Source of the DNA: Thermodesulfobacteriota bacterium
Lineage (GTDB): Bacteria > Desulfobacterota > UBA8473
NCBI GenBank assembly: GCA_040757775.1
Contig: JBFLWQ010000026.1
Coordinates: 1 to 38,935, forward strand
Direction: 5' to 3'
DNA length: 38,935 nucleotides
Shown here: positions 24,287 to 32,446 of the stretch, piece by piece
Position numbering within the stretch: the stretch's first letter is position 1
Layout of the letters: every line of letters begins with the position of its first letter
The notes under the pieces: generated by a model
Told to the model about the DNA's origin: nothing
Databases searched by the model: none
What the model saw: only the letters and a program-made list of their open reading frames with translations
Position numbers and translations under genes: made by a program

Positions 24287-25237
24287 CTATATGAGTTTGT
24301 ATTCTGCCAGTAAACTGCAAATCTTTGATTCCTGCTCCGGTGTGGCAGCAGGGGTACCTTCAACTACTACACTGCTTCCAATCTTGCCCATCAATTTTAA
24401 TGCAAGCTTGATTATCGCTGGAGGGTTTGGCATGTATGCCTCGTGAAGGGACTTTAGCATCTGTCCTGCCTTCCAGAGGTCGGTATAATATATTGGGTCG
24501 TCCTTGAGCATCTCTTTTGGATTTATAGAGGATTCTGTTATATCTTTCCATTCCCTGGGCAATATATTAGCCCCCTTCGCCACTACTCCATCCAAACTGG
24601 GATTACCCAGGAAGTCGAGCTCATTACCGTCATATATTCTGAAATCTCTTCTGTCTCTTACAGCTCTGGCGTAATTCATCGCCCTCCTGAGTTCCCCTAC
24701 GTGCATGATACCAACTATCTGTTCATTCTTAGATAGTTTCTTTAATACGTTTGTTCTTATATTCTTTCTCTTCAGGTGCGCTTTGAGTTCTATAATCAAA
24801 TAAGGATTGTTATACAGGACGAATGGAAGCGGAGTGAGTCTGCCAAATTCAACATAGAGGCGCGGCAGGTCCTTATTGCTATGGTACCATAAAGGACAAT
24901 CGAAAAGAAATATATCCCCACTGTAATCAAGCTCTTCTTTAATTCTCTCCACATGGGTAATATTTTCTCCTGTCAGGTCCTCTGTGCCTCCGGTGATGTT
25001 CAGGAAAAGGGGTATCCTTCCATTAACCATCTCCATCCCCGTCTTTATCAGTTCTACTCTCTTATGGTTACTGAGGACAAACCCTTCTCCTATATCTCCT
25101 GCTCCGATAAGGATCGCATGGAGACTCTCTATTGTATAATCCAGCAAGCTTTTAATGCCAGGTTTGTCTATATTACAATCATTATTCAGGGGTGTCACCA
25201 TGGCACCAATCAGCCCCCTGGGTGGTAAGGTAGGCAT
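24287..25237 (-). CDS. DapA/NAL-superfamily protein lacking the Schiff-base lysine
   Basis: 316 residues from the ATG at 25237, which follows AAAGGGGAATAGC; the longer frame to 25378 runs through a repeat and into the kdsD 3' end, so it is rejected. The fold is clear: GLIGAMVTPLNND, a GxxGE region as GDIGEGF (GTTGE in DapA), VNGRIPLFLNITGG, and LYNNP with Tyr142. The lysine strand that should read VGIKE reads VGIMH: Met178 replaces the catalytic Lys, and the Tyr-to-Lys spacing is about 8 residues longer. So it is unlikely to be DHDPS or NAL in the classical sense. It lies in the Kdo operon, between kdsD and the LpxL-like gene, and may serve the LPS sugar route or be structural. Confidence 0.85.
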   Translation of the reverse strand: MPTLPPRGLIGAMVTPLNNDCNIDKPGIKSLLDYTIESLHAILIGAGDIGEGFVLSNHKRVELIKTGMEMVNGRIPLFLNITGGTEDLTGENITHVERIKEELDYSGDIFLFDCPLWYHSNKDLPRLYVEFGRLTPLPFVLYNNPYLIIELKAHLKRKNIRTNVLKKLSKNEQIVGIMHVGELRRAMNYARAVRDRRDFRIYDGNELDFLGNPSLDGVVAKGANILPREWKDITESSINPKEMLKDDPIYYTDLWKAGQMLKSLHEAYMPNPPAIIKLALKLMGKIGSSVVVEGTPAATPEQESKICSLLAEYKLI

Positions 25238-25253
25238 TCTGCTATTCCCCTTT

Positions 25254-25306
25254 GATGGCTTTGTAAAAAGTTCATCTGTCCGCCTCTGGCGGATTACTTT
25301 GCCATC
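25254..25306 (+). repeat. Short palindromic repeat D, copy 1
   Basis: Begins GATGGCTTTGTAAAAAG and ends GCCATC, with a central hairpin TCCGCC-TCT-GGCGGA. The first 44 bp match the minus strand of 31031-31074 at about 38 positions. It lies between kdsD and the DapA-like gene and creates the false N-terminal extension of the latter. Confidence 0.65.
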
Positions 25307-25337
25307 CCAATTTTGACTTATTACGAGTCCATCCCTT

Positions 25338-26309
25338 TTAGGATCGGAATTTAAACTCTCCCTTTCCCAGAAGGTCATGGAGATGGACTATCCCTTTAAT
25401 CCTCCTTGCATCATCTATAATCGCAAGAGAGGTAATCCTGTGCCTCTCCATCTCTTCTATTGCCTCTCCAGCCAGTTTATCTTCATCTATGATTCTTGGA
25501 TTAAGGGTCATGACCTCTTTAACAGGTATTTCAAGGAGATTATCATTATTCTGGATTAACCGGCGCAGGTCACCGTCAGTGATTATCCCTGTCAGCATCT
25601 CCTTATGATTTACTACCAGTGTAAGACCAATGTCCTTCCTGGTTATCTCCTCCAGGGCTTCCTTCATTGACTGTTCTTCGTGTACAACAGGGATATCTTC
25701 GCCTGTCAACATAACATCCCTTATCCTTAACATCAGTCTCTTACTCAGACTTCCCCCGGGATGGATTCTGTGAAAGTCTACCTTCTGAAACGATCTTTTG
25801 TTCAAGAGAGCTACTGCCAGGGCATCTCCCATAGCCAGAGTGGCAGTGGTGCTCGCAGTTGGAGCTAAGCCGAGAGGACACGCCTCTCTTTCAACCCCTA
25901 TATCTATAGTCACGTCGCTCTTCCTTGCCAATGTAGACTCTACATTTCCTGTAAATGCAATCAAACTGGCACCTATCCTTTTTACTATGGGGATTATGGA
26001 ATTTATTTCCTCGGTTTCTCCACTGTTGGATATTGCAATGACCACATCCTCCTTCATAACTATGCCCAAATCCCCATGCATACCTTCCACAGGATGAAGA
26101 AATAATGCCGGTGTCCCGGTACTGGTAAGGGTGGCAGCAATCTTTCTTCCTATGATCCCTGATTTACCGACGCCGGTTACTACAGCCCGTCCCTTGCTGG
26201 AGTAAAGAATATCTACCGCCTTGACAAAATTCTTATCTATACGGTTGATGAGATTTTCTATGGCTTCTGCCTCTATCCGGAGGACCTCTTTAGCCTGCTT
26301 GATAACCAT
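25338..26309 (-). CDS. kdsD: D-arabinose 5-phosphate isomerase (KdsD/KpsF)
   Basis: 323 residues. KdsD converts ribulose 5-phosphate to arabinose 5-phosphate, the first step to Kdo. The SIS domain is typical: GRAVVTGVGKSGIIGRKIAATLTSTGT with HPVEGMHGDLG and AISNSGETEEI, then ACPLGLAPTASTT. Two CBS domains follow (IRDVMLTGEDIPVV, then VKEVMTLNPRIIDEDK) ending in LGKGEF. The length matches the family (about 320). It begins 14 bp after waaA, with AAGGG before the ATG, so it is part of the same transcript. Confidence 0.95.
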   Translation of the reverse strand: MVIKQAKEVLRIEAEAIENLINRIDKNFVKAVDILYSSKGRAVVTGVGKSGIIGRKIAATLTSTGTPALFLHPVEGMHGDLGIVMKEDVVIAISNSGETEEINSIIPIVKRIGASLIAFTGNVESTLARKSDVTIDIGVEREACPLGLAPTASTTATLAMGDALAVALLNKRSFQKVDFHRIHPGGSLSKRLMLRIRDVMLTGEDIPVVHEEQSMKEALEEITRKDIGLTLVVNHKEMLTGIITDGDLRRLIQNNDNLLEIPVKEVMTLNPRIIDEDKLAGEAIEEMERHRITSLAIIDDARRIKGIVHLHDLLGKGEFKFRS

Positions 26310-26323
26310 CTTGCTTAACCCTT

Positions 26324-27625
26324 TTATATATTTCCATCCAGTAACTCTTTTATAAGTTCTGCGTTCCGTCTGGCAGCCCCCCTGTTTGCCATAACGGCTT
26401 CCCTTCCTGCCTTACCCAGGAAGCCGAGCCTTTCAGGGTCTTTCAAGAGTTTAGTACCTGTGTCTACCAGTTCATCAGCATCTTTTATCTCTATCCCGGC
26501 TCCAACCCGCTCCAGAAGTTCCCTGGCATCCAGGAAATCCTCCATGAAGGGACCATAAAAGACCACCTTCCCCCAGGCAGCAGGTTCCAATACATTCTGA
26601 CCTCCCAGAGGGACAAGGCTTCCTCCGCAAAAGACTATGGTTCCGACACTGTAAACCTTGAACAGGTCTCCTATGGTATCTATAACAATTACCTGTTTGT
26701 CCCGCTTCATTTTGCCTTTGTCCAGCTCTGTTTTGAGAACAAATCCAATGCTGTTTTTACGGAGCAGTTCTTCTATTTCTCCAGTCCTTTCGATATGACG
26801 GGGGACTATAATCATCAACATTTCGGGATAGACTTCAATAAATTTCAGGTAAGCCTCGATAACTATCTCTTCCTCTCCTGTCCTTGTACTTCCTGCTATT
26901 AAGACCTTATCCTCCCTTGAAATACTCAGTATCCTCCTCATTTCTTCCTCAAAACCGGGATGGACCTGATCTGCCAACCTATCATACTTTGAATTTCCAG
27001 TAATTAGAACCCTCTCCGGTGATGCCCCCATAGATATAATTTTGTCGGCATCACTCTTCGTGATCATGCTCATTATGTCAAGATTCTGAAGTACCCTTTT
27101 TATAAAGAACCTTACCTTCATATAGCTGCCGAAGGACCTTACGGATATTCTGCCATTAACCATTATAGTTTTGATACCCAGCTTTTTGGCTGTCCGTAAA
27201 AAGTTTGGCCATATCTCCGTCTCTGATACAATAAATATATCAGGGGATACAGCCCTCAATACCCTTCTGACAACCCATCCCAGGTCTAAGGGGAAGTATA
27301 TATAGGAAGATACATCTTCTAATGCCTTTTTTGCAAACCCATGTCCACCCCTGGTAGTGTTGGAGACTACTATGCAGGATGAAGGATAGATCTTCTTTAT
27401 CTCAGTAATTATAGGACTTATTACTATAATCTCGCCCACAGAACAGGCATGGATCCATAATCTGGGTTTTAAAGAAGGGCTGTCTGGAGTCTGGGGCTGG
27501 ATGAAACCAAGCCTCTGCCCCAATCCTTCTCTGTACTTTCCTGTTATCAATACATACAGGCACAAGGGTGGAAGTATGAGGACAGCCGCTGCTGTTACTA
27601 AAAGATTATACAGGAGATACATCAC
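26324..27625 (-). CDS. waaA: Kdo transferase
   Basis: 433 residues, inner-membrane GT-B glycosyltransferase that adds Kdo (or Kdo8N) to lipid A precursor. An N-terminal membrane segment is followed by RLWIHACSVGEI with the catalytic base Glu65, the strand IVVSNTTRGGHGFA, IFIVSETEIWPNFL, VLIAGSTRTGEEEI and the C-terminal CGGSLVPLGGQNVLEPAAWG with PFMEDF. All are hallmarks of WaaA/KdtA. It overlaps kdsB by 20 bp and precedes kdsD closely, so the genes are cotranscribed. The ATG codons at 27625 and 27622 are both possible starts. Confidence 0.96.
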   Translation of the reverse strand: MMYLLYNLLVTAAAVLILPPLCLYVLITGKYREGLGQRLGFIQPQTPDSPSLKPRLWIHACSVGEIIVISPIITEIKKIYPSSCIVVSNTTRGGHGFAKKALEDVSSYIYFPLDLGWVVRRVLRAVSPDIFIVSETEIWPNFLRTAKKLGIKTIMVNGRISVRSFGSYMKVRFFIKRVLQNLDIMSMITKSDADKIISMGASPERVLITGNSKYDRLADQVHPGFEEEMRRILSISREDKVLIAGSTRTGEEEIVIEAYLKFIEVYPEMLMIIVPRHIERTGEIEELLRKNSIGFVLKTELDKGKMKRDKQVIVIDTIGDLFKVYSVGTIVFCGGSLVPLGGQNVLEPAAWGKVVFYGPFMEDFLDARELLERVGAGIEIKDADELVDTGTKLLKDPERLGFLGKAGREAVMANRGAARRNAELIKELLDGNI

Positions 27626-28364
27626 TACATCTCTTCCCGATAATCCTTTTAACCTTTTCTAAGTCCTCTTGGGTATCGACTTCTACAGAGTCAAAAAGGG
27701 TCTTAACCGCCTTTATTCTGTAACCATTCTCCAGTGCTCTCAACTGTTCTAACATTTCAGCCTTCTCCAGCTCACTCTGGGGCATCCGGGTAAATCTCAG
27801 CAAAAAATCTTTCCTGTATGCATAAATCCCTATATGCTTGTAAAAAGAAGGGGTGGTATCCTGTTCCCTCACATAAGGTATGGGTAACCTTGAAAAGTAT
27901 AATGCGAACCCATCGTTATCAACCACCACCTTCACCACATTCGGGTTCCTTATTTCCTCTTCGGTCTCTATTTGACAACACAGGGTTGCCATCACTAAAG
28001 AGGAGTCGTTGACAAAAGGACGGATAATCTCATCTATTGTTGCCGGCTCTAAAAGAGGCTGGTCTCCCTGGATATTTACTATTAAATCGGTGTCTTTAAC
28101 ATCCAGTTTAATAAGGGCTTCGGCAATCCTGTCCGTCCCTGATTTGTGGTGAGAAGATGTAAGTATTGCCCTGCCTCCAAACTCCTCTACCCTTCTAAAA
28201 ATACGTTCGTCATCCGTAGCTACTGTTAACGATGTTAAAGAACCTGCTCTCGAAGCCCTGTTGTAAACATGCTCTATCATAGGTTTGCCACAGATATCCG
28301 CCAGGGGCTTCCCAACAAATCTCGTAGAATGGTATCTGGCTGGGATTATTCCTATAGCCTTCAT
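27606..28364 (-). CDS. kdsB: CMP-Kdo synthetase (probably using Kdo8N)
   Basis: 252 residues. KdsB activates Kdo with CTP to CMP-Kdo. Signature IIPARYHSTRFVGKPLADI at the N-terminus, then TVATDDERI, SGTDRIAEA, VNIQGDQPLLEP and ALYFSRLPIPY; the His/Tyr strand YKHIGIYAYR is also present. The usual length is about 250. Because kdnA and kdnB homologues lie directly upstream on the same strand, the physiological substrate may be the 8-amino sugar Kdo8N, as in Shewanella. The start has AGGAT upstream. The 3' end overlaps waaA by 20 bp. Confidence 0.96.
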   Translation of the reverse strand: MKAIGIIPARYHSTRFVGKPLADICGKPMIEHVYNRASRAGSLTSLTVATDDERIFRRVEEFGGRAILTSSHHKSGTDRIAEALIKLDVKDTDLIVNIQGDQPLLEPATIDEIIRPFVNDSSLVMATLCCQIETEEEIRNPNVVKVVVDNDGFALYFSRLPIPYVREQDTTPSFYKHIGIYAYRKDFLLRFTRMPQSELEKAEMLEQLRALENGYRIKAVKTLFDSVEVDTQEDLEKVKRIIGKRCSDVSPV

Positions 28365-28382
28365 ATCTATCCTAAAAAGTTA

Positions 28383-29561
28383 TCAACTGAGTACAAGCCT
28401 TGCTGCTTTATTAGTACCCGTGATTATTCTGTCTATATAATCATCCGTCATATTTACTGAAATACCTATAGCTATGGCACGATTCAGGATGCTGTCACTT
28501 TTCGGCCACATATCTCTTCTGTATATCTCTTTGCCCATTTGTCTGTTTAACCTTTTGATGATATGATCCCAGTTTCCGATATAATGCCACCCAAGTGCGG
28601 AAGGTAGAATTTTTGTTTCTATTCCATCCTTCGTCAGTATATCCTCAAAACCTTTTGCCATCCAGCTGTCAGGTAGAAGGAATATTAATGTATCTCCTCC
28701 GTCACCATCTTTATCCGGCAGTTCTCTGAACTCTAAACCGGCTATATCCCTGATAGCGTCCTTTATCCTTGCCTTGTTCTTCCTTTGCCGGGATATCACG
28801 TAATCAAGCCTTGAAAGCTGAATTACCCCTATTGCTCCCTGTATCTCACTCATACGATAGTTAAATCCGGTAATACTCTTAGTGTCTTTTCCCCTCGGAA
28901 CGTCGGTTCTATGCTCATGTCCATGGTCATGGAAGCAGGCGCTTCTAAAGTACATTCCTTCATCGTTGGTAACAACCATCCCTCCTTCACCGGTGGTTAT
29001 CGTCTTAACGAAGTCAAAGCTGAAACAACCAATGTCTCCTATGGTTCCTGTCTTTCTGCCTTTATAGCTTGATCCACATGCCTGGCAAGAATCTTCCAGT
29101 ACTTTGATTCCATGTCTCTTTGCAATGTCGCATATCTCATCCATTTTAGCAGGGACTCCAAGCATGTGAACAGGGATTATGGCTTTGGTTTTATTGGTGA
29201 TCTTTGCCTCAAGGTCATTTGGGTCCATATTGAATGATTGGTCTATCTCTGTAATCACGGGGACAGCTCCTGCCTCCAATATGGCTTCGATGGTAGCCAC
29301 AAATGTAAAAGACTGGGTTATCACCTCATCTCCCGGTTCAATACCCAGAGATGCAAGGGCTACCCGGACTGCTGCTGTACCGGAGGCAACAGCCAGTGCG
29401 TAATTCACCCCCATATATTTTGCAATCATTTCTTCAAATTCTACTACCTTGAAGACATCTTTTCGCTTTTCATTAAAACCATATCGAAAGAGAACCCCTC
29501 TTTCAAATACGCCCACTACCTCATCTATCTCTTTCTTCCCTAATAATTCTCCACCACCCAT
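28383..29561 (-). CDS. kdnA: KdnA-like DegT/DnrJ aminotransferase
   Basis: 392 residues, PLP aminotransferase of the sugar type. PLP Lys186 lies in SFDFVKTITTGEGG; VLEDSCQACGSSYKGRK carries the Asp157 that pairs with the ring nitrogen; GTAAVRVAL, VIPVHMLGVPA-like and GFNYRMSEIQGAIG are the other DegT signatures. In Shewanella KdnA transfers an amino group to the 8-oxo-Kdo made by KdnB. Here it sits 18 bp upstream of kdsB and 46 bp downstream of an Fe-type dehydrogenase on the minus strand, matching that gene set. A general nucleotide-sugar aminotransferase is an alternative. Start at 29561 with GGGAGGGG upstream. Confidence 0.88.
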   Translation of the reverse strand: MGGGELLGKKEIDEVVGVFERGVLFRYGFNEKRKDVFKVVEFEEMIAKYMGVNYALAVASGTAAVRVALASLGIEPGDEVITQSFTFVATIEAILEAGAVPVITEIDQSFNMDPNDLEAKITNKTKAIIPVHMLGVPAKMDEICDIAKRHGIKVLEDSCQACGSSYKGRKTGTIGDIGCFSFDFVKTITTGEGGMVVTNDEGMYFRSACFHDHGHEHRTDVPRGKDTKSITGFNYRMSEIQGAIGVIQLSRLDYVISRQRKNKARIKDAIRDIAGLEFRELPDKDGDGGDTLIFLLPDSWMAKGFEDILTKDGIETKILPSALGWHYIGNWDHIIKRLNRQMGKEIYRRDMWPKSDSILNRAIAIGISVNMTDDYIDRIITGTNKAARLVLS

Positions 29562-29607
29562 AGCTCTATTCCCCTCCCTTGCTTACTACTGAATGCTTAT
29601 CCTATAT

Positions 29608-30768
29608 TTAGTATGCCCTTCTGTATATCTCAATGGCATCCTCTTTAGTTACCTTTCTTGGGTTATTCTCTATAGGTCGGGTCACCTTCATAGCCCCTGA
29701 AGACAACCCCTCTATTGCAGATTCTGGGATGCCCAATTCTCTCAACCTGTTTGGTACCTTTACATTTTCTATCAGTTTTTTTACCATAGATATGGATTTT
29801 TCTGCAAACCCTGGAGAAGGAGAGTCCCCTCCCTTTTCTCCCATAGCCTCCGCAATGCGCGAAAACTTCTCTATGTTGCTTTCCAGATTAAACTCCATCA
29901 CATAGGGAAGCAGTAACCCGTTTGCTATGCCATGAGGAACATGGTGCTCGCCCCCCATCGGGTATGCCAGGGCATGGGCTGCACCCACCCCTGCATTTGC
30001 CAGAGCAATTCCACCAAACAGACTTCCTCTTAGCATACTGCCCCTTGCCTCAATATCCTGACCATCCGTGACAGCTTTATGGAGGCTCTTAGATATAAGA
30101 GCTATTGCCTCCAGGGCAAAGAGATCGACGAACGAATTGGATGAAAGAGATGTGTATGCCTCAATAGCATGAGTAAGGGCATCCATACCGGTAAAGGCTG
30201 TAACCTTGGGTGGAAGGGATAGGGTGAGTTTGGGGTCAAGAAGGGCTAGATCAGCGAATAGATATTTGCTGTTCACACCTGCCTTACTCTTCGTACTCTT
30301 ATCTGTGAATACCGCTGTAAAAGTAACCTCACTTCCGGTTCCTGCTGTTGTGGGGATCATAATCTTGGGTACCCCCGGTTTCCTGACCAAGTCAAGACCC
30401 TGATAATCTCTGGTCTTCCCTTCGTTTGTCAGCAATATTGAAGTTGCCTTTGCTGTATCCATTGCACTGCCGCCCCCAATACCCACTACAAGATCACAGC
30501 CTTTATCACGGCCCAATTGTGCACACTGATCAGCAGTCTCAATCTGTGGTTCAGGTTCCACTCCATCGAAGACGGTAACCTCTATCCCCTCTTTTCTCAA
30601 TGACCGTTTGATGCTATCGAAGAGTCCTGCCCTGATGATACCTGGGTCTGCAACAACCAGGACTCTGGTTCCGCCTCTCTTTCTGGCTTCAACACCAACC
30701 CTTTCAGATGCCCCATTCCCAAAGATAAGTTCGGGTATTATCTTGAAATCAAAGATTTTCTCCTGCAA
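29608..30768 (-). CDS. kdnB: KdnB-like Fe-type alcohol dehydrogenase
   Basis: 386 residues, iron-containing alcohol dehydrogenase (group III). NAD(P) loop VVGIGGGSAMDTAKA, then IPTTAGTGSEVT, and metal ligands Asp196 and His200 in GMDALTHAIEAY, His265 in GAAHALAYPMGG and His279 in HHVPHG. In Shewanella KdnB oxidises C8 of Kdo as the first step to Kdo8N. Its place at the head of kdnA-kdsB-waaA-kdsD makes that role likely; a general ADH is the alternative, since the sequence alone does not settle the substrate. It starts with TTG (GGAAAGGAG seven bases upstream), and is the first gene of the minus-strand operon. Confidence 0.85.
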   Translation of the reverse strand: MQEKIFDFKIIPELIFGNGASERVGVEARKRGGTRVLVVADPGIIRAGLFDSIKRSLRKEGIEVTVFDGVEPEPQIETADQCAQLGRDKGCDLVVGIGGGSAMDTAKATSILLTNEGKTRDYQGLDLVRKPGVPKIMIPTTAGTGSEVTFTAVFTDKSTKSKAGVNSKYLFADLALLDPKLTLSLPPKVTAFTGMDALTHAIEAYTSLSSNSFVDLFALEAIALISKSLHKAVTDGQDIEARGSMLRGSLFGGIALANAGVGAAHALAYPMGGEHHVPHGIANGLLLPYVMEFNLESNIEKFSRIAEAMGEKGGDSPSPGFAEKSISMVKKLIENVKVPNRLRELGIPESAIEGLSSGAMKVTRPIENNPRKVTKEDAIEIYRRAY

Positions 30769-30902
30769 TTATTACTCCTTTCCTACTATAAGCTGCCAAG
30801 AATTTTGAAGTTCGCTCAAGAATGCAAGGAAACGTAACACAAAGAGCGCTTGAAGTCAAGGGGTTCGTTTTGCTGTGTCTATTTTTGGGACTATAAAAAT
30901 AT

Positions 30903-30931
30903 TTGACAATCTTCTTTCTTTTTGATATTTC
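30903..30931 (+). promoter_or_regulatory. Candidate -35/-10 promoter in the divergent gap
   Basis: TTGACA (30903-30908), 17 bp, then TATTTC (30926-30931). The -35 is ideal, the -10 weak. It points towards the ferredoxin-oxidoreductase operon. The rest of 30769-31112 holds a palindrome and a repeat but no gene. Confidence 0.3.
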
Positions 30932-30989
30932 TTTAAGTTATGCTTTTAAGTTTTGTTATTTTATAATCTGCGGATTTCGTGTTTAAAAG

Positions 30990-31003
30990 CCCCTAATTAG
31001 GGG
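30990..31003. promoter_or_regulatory. 14-bp perfect palindrome, possible operator
   Basis: CCCCTAATTAGGGG lies between the candidate promoter and the ferredoxin gene. Palindromes of this kind are typical operators; the XRE-cupin protein at the end of this operon would be a natural candidate to bind it. Confidence 0.4.
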
Positions 31004-31030
31004 GTACGCCGCAACGACTAAGGATACAGT

Positions 31031-31074
31031 GCAATCCGCTTCAGGCGGACAGATGGACTTTTTACGAAGCCATC
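31031..31074 (-). repeat. Short palindromic repeat D, copy 2
   Basis: On the minus strand it begins GATGGCTTCGTAAAAAGT and carries TCCGC...GCGGA. It matches 25254-25297 at about 38 of 44 positions. It creates a false N-terminal extension of the ferredoxin frame. Confidence 0.65.
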
Positions 31075-31112
31075 AATATATAAACCAACGGAAGGATATT
31101 AATAAAGGTATT

Positions 31113-31316
31113 TTGGCTAAAATAGTAATTGAAAGAGATAGATGTAAGGGCTGTAGTTTTTGTGTTGATGCTTGTCCAAAAAATCTTATCACAATTCAGG
31201 AAGAACTGAACATTCAAGGATACCTTCCTGCTACAATAAAGGATAATAACAAGTGTACCGGATGTGCACTTTGTGCCGAGGTTTGTCCGGATGTGGCTAT
31301 TGAGGTTTATAAATAG
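31113..31316 (+). CDS. 2[4Fe-4S] ferredoxin subunit of a 2-oxoacid oxidoreductase
   Basis: 67 residues from the TTG at 31113, which gives the family start (M)AKIVIERDRCKGC and has AAAGG upstream. The longer frames at GTG 31029 or ATG 31053 run through repeat D and are probably not translated. Two clusters are present: CKGCSFCVDACP and CTGCALCAEVCP. This is the delta (VorD/KorD) subunit that takes electrons from the alpha-beta-gamma enzyme. It is followed by the alpha gene at 31382. Confidence 0.85.
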   Translation: MAKIVIERDRCKGCSFCVDACPKNLITIQEELNIQGYLPATIKDNNKCTGCALCAEVCPDVAIEVYK

Positions 31317-31381
31317 CCAGGAAGGATTGGGGATTAACCCCCTGGACGGTGAACAATCAACAATGAACGGATGAAAGGAAT

Positions 31382-32446
31382 ATGACGGAAAAGATCCTTC
31401 TAAAAGGGAATATTGCTCTGGCTAAAGGTGCTATTGTAGCTGGATGCAGATACTATTTCGGTTATCCAATTACCCCCCAAAATGATATACCCGAATACCT
31501 GTCTGCGGAATTGCCGAAGATTGGTGGGACCTTTATCCAGGCTGAAAGCGAAATAGCTTCGATAAATATGGTCTTGGGAGCTTCTGCATCTGGTGTCAGG
31601 GCTATGACATCCTCTTCAGGGCCTGGTATATCTTTGATGCAGGAAGGTATGTCGTATATGGCTGGAAGTGAATTGCCCGGTTTAGTGGTTAATGTTATGA
31701 GGGTAGGACCAGGGCTTGGAGGCATTGCCCCTACTCAGGGTGATTATTTTCAGGCAACCCGCGGAGGTGGGCATGGTGACTACTTTAATATTGTATTAGC
31801 CCCTGCCTCTGTTCAGGAGATGTTTGACCTCGCAATAAAGGCATTTGAATTGTCTGATAAATACCGTAATCCAGCAATGATTCTTTGCGATGCTATCTTG
31901 GGGCAAATGAAAGAGCCTGTTCTCTTGGAAGAAACGAATACTGTAATTCCACCATTCAAGCCGTGGGCATTGACAGGTTCCAAAGGACGCAAGCCCCAGT
32001 TTCTTAAAACCCTGTATCTTTCTGATGGGGAGCAGGAAGCTCACAATTTAGAACTAAAGGAAAAATATGACCGCTTAAGAGCAAAGGAGGTCATCTTTGA
32101 GGCAAAAGGATTGTATGATTGTGAGATGGTTATTGTAGCCTTTGGTACAGTTTCTCGGATTGCCAAGACCGCTATCCAGATGGCAAAAGGAGAAGGTATA
32201 AAAGTAGGTCTGATTCGTCCAATTACCCTATTCCCATTTCCTGCTGAGGTCATTCGAGAAACCGCAAAAAAAATCCCCAGAATATTAGTAGTAGAAATGA
32301 ATACAGGTCAGATGTTACAGGATGTTAATCTTTCCATTGAAAGTAATGTTAAACTTAGATTTTATGGCCGTCCTGGAGGAGGTATACCTACCCCAGAAGA
32401 TATGCTGAGAGAGATCAGGGTGATGTTTAATGAAAAAGGTTTTTAG
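31382..32446 (+). CDS. 2-oxoacid:ferredoxin oxidoreductase, alpha subunit
   Basis: 354 residues. It opens with LKGNIALAKGAIVAGCRYYF and GYPITPQNDIPE, the pyrimidine-binding domain of the alpha chain, then AESEIASINMVLGASASGVR and TSSSGPGISLM. A transketolase-C domain follows (MVIVAFGTVSRIAKTAI and GLIRPITLFPFP). With beta, gamma and ferredoxin subunits it oxidatively decarboxylates a 2-oxoacid to the acyl-CoA. The subunit order delta-alpha-beta-gamma and sizes fit the VorDABC/KorDABC group; sequence alone does not separate branched-chain (Vor) from 2-oxoglutarate (Kor) use. Start ATG with AAAGGA upstream. It overlaps beta by 17 bp. Confidence 0.92.
   Translation: MTEKILLKGNIALAKGAIVAGCRYYFGYPITPQNDIPEYLSAELPKIGGTFIQAESEIASINMVLGASASGVRAMTSSSGPGISLMQEGMSYMAGSELPGLVVNVMRVGPGLGGIAPTQGDYFQATRGGGHGDYFNIVLAPASVQEMFDLAIKAFELSDKYRNPAMILCDAILGQMKEPVLLEETNTVIPPFKPWALTGSKGRKPQFLKTLYLSDGEQEAHNLELKEKYDRLRAKEVIFEAKGLYDCEMVIVAFGTVSRIAKTAIQMAKGEGIKVGLIRPITLFPFPAEVIRETAKKIPRILVVEMNTGQMLQDVNLSIESNVKLRFYGRPGGGIPTPEDMLREIRVMFNEKGF

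Noticed and set aside
24287-25237. Dihydrodipicolinate synthase (dapA)
   Set aside because: The Schiff-base Lys is Met and the Thr pair of the GTTGE loop is replaced.
25238-25378. Long start of the DapA-like protein
   Set aside because: It runs through repeat D and into the kdsD 3' end; the ATG at 25237 has a ribosome site and the family start.
31029-31112. Long ferredoxin start
   Set aside because: The extra residues come from repeat D; the TTG at 31113 gives the family's usual N-terminus.
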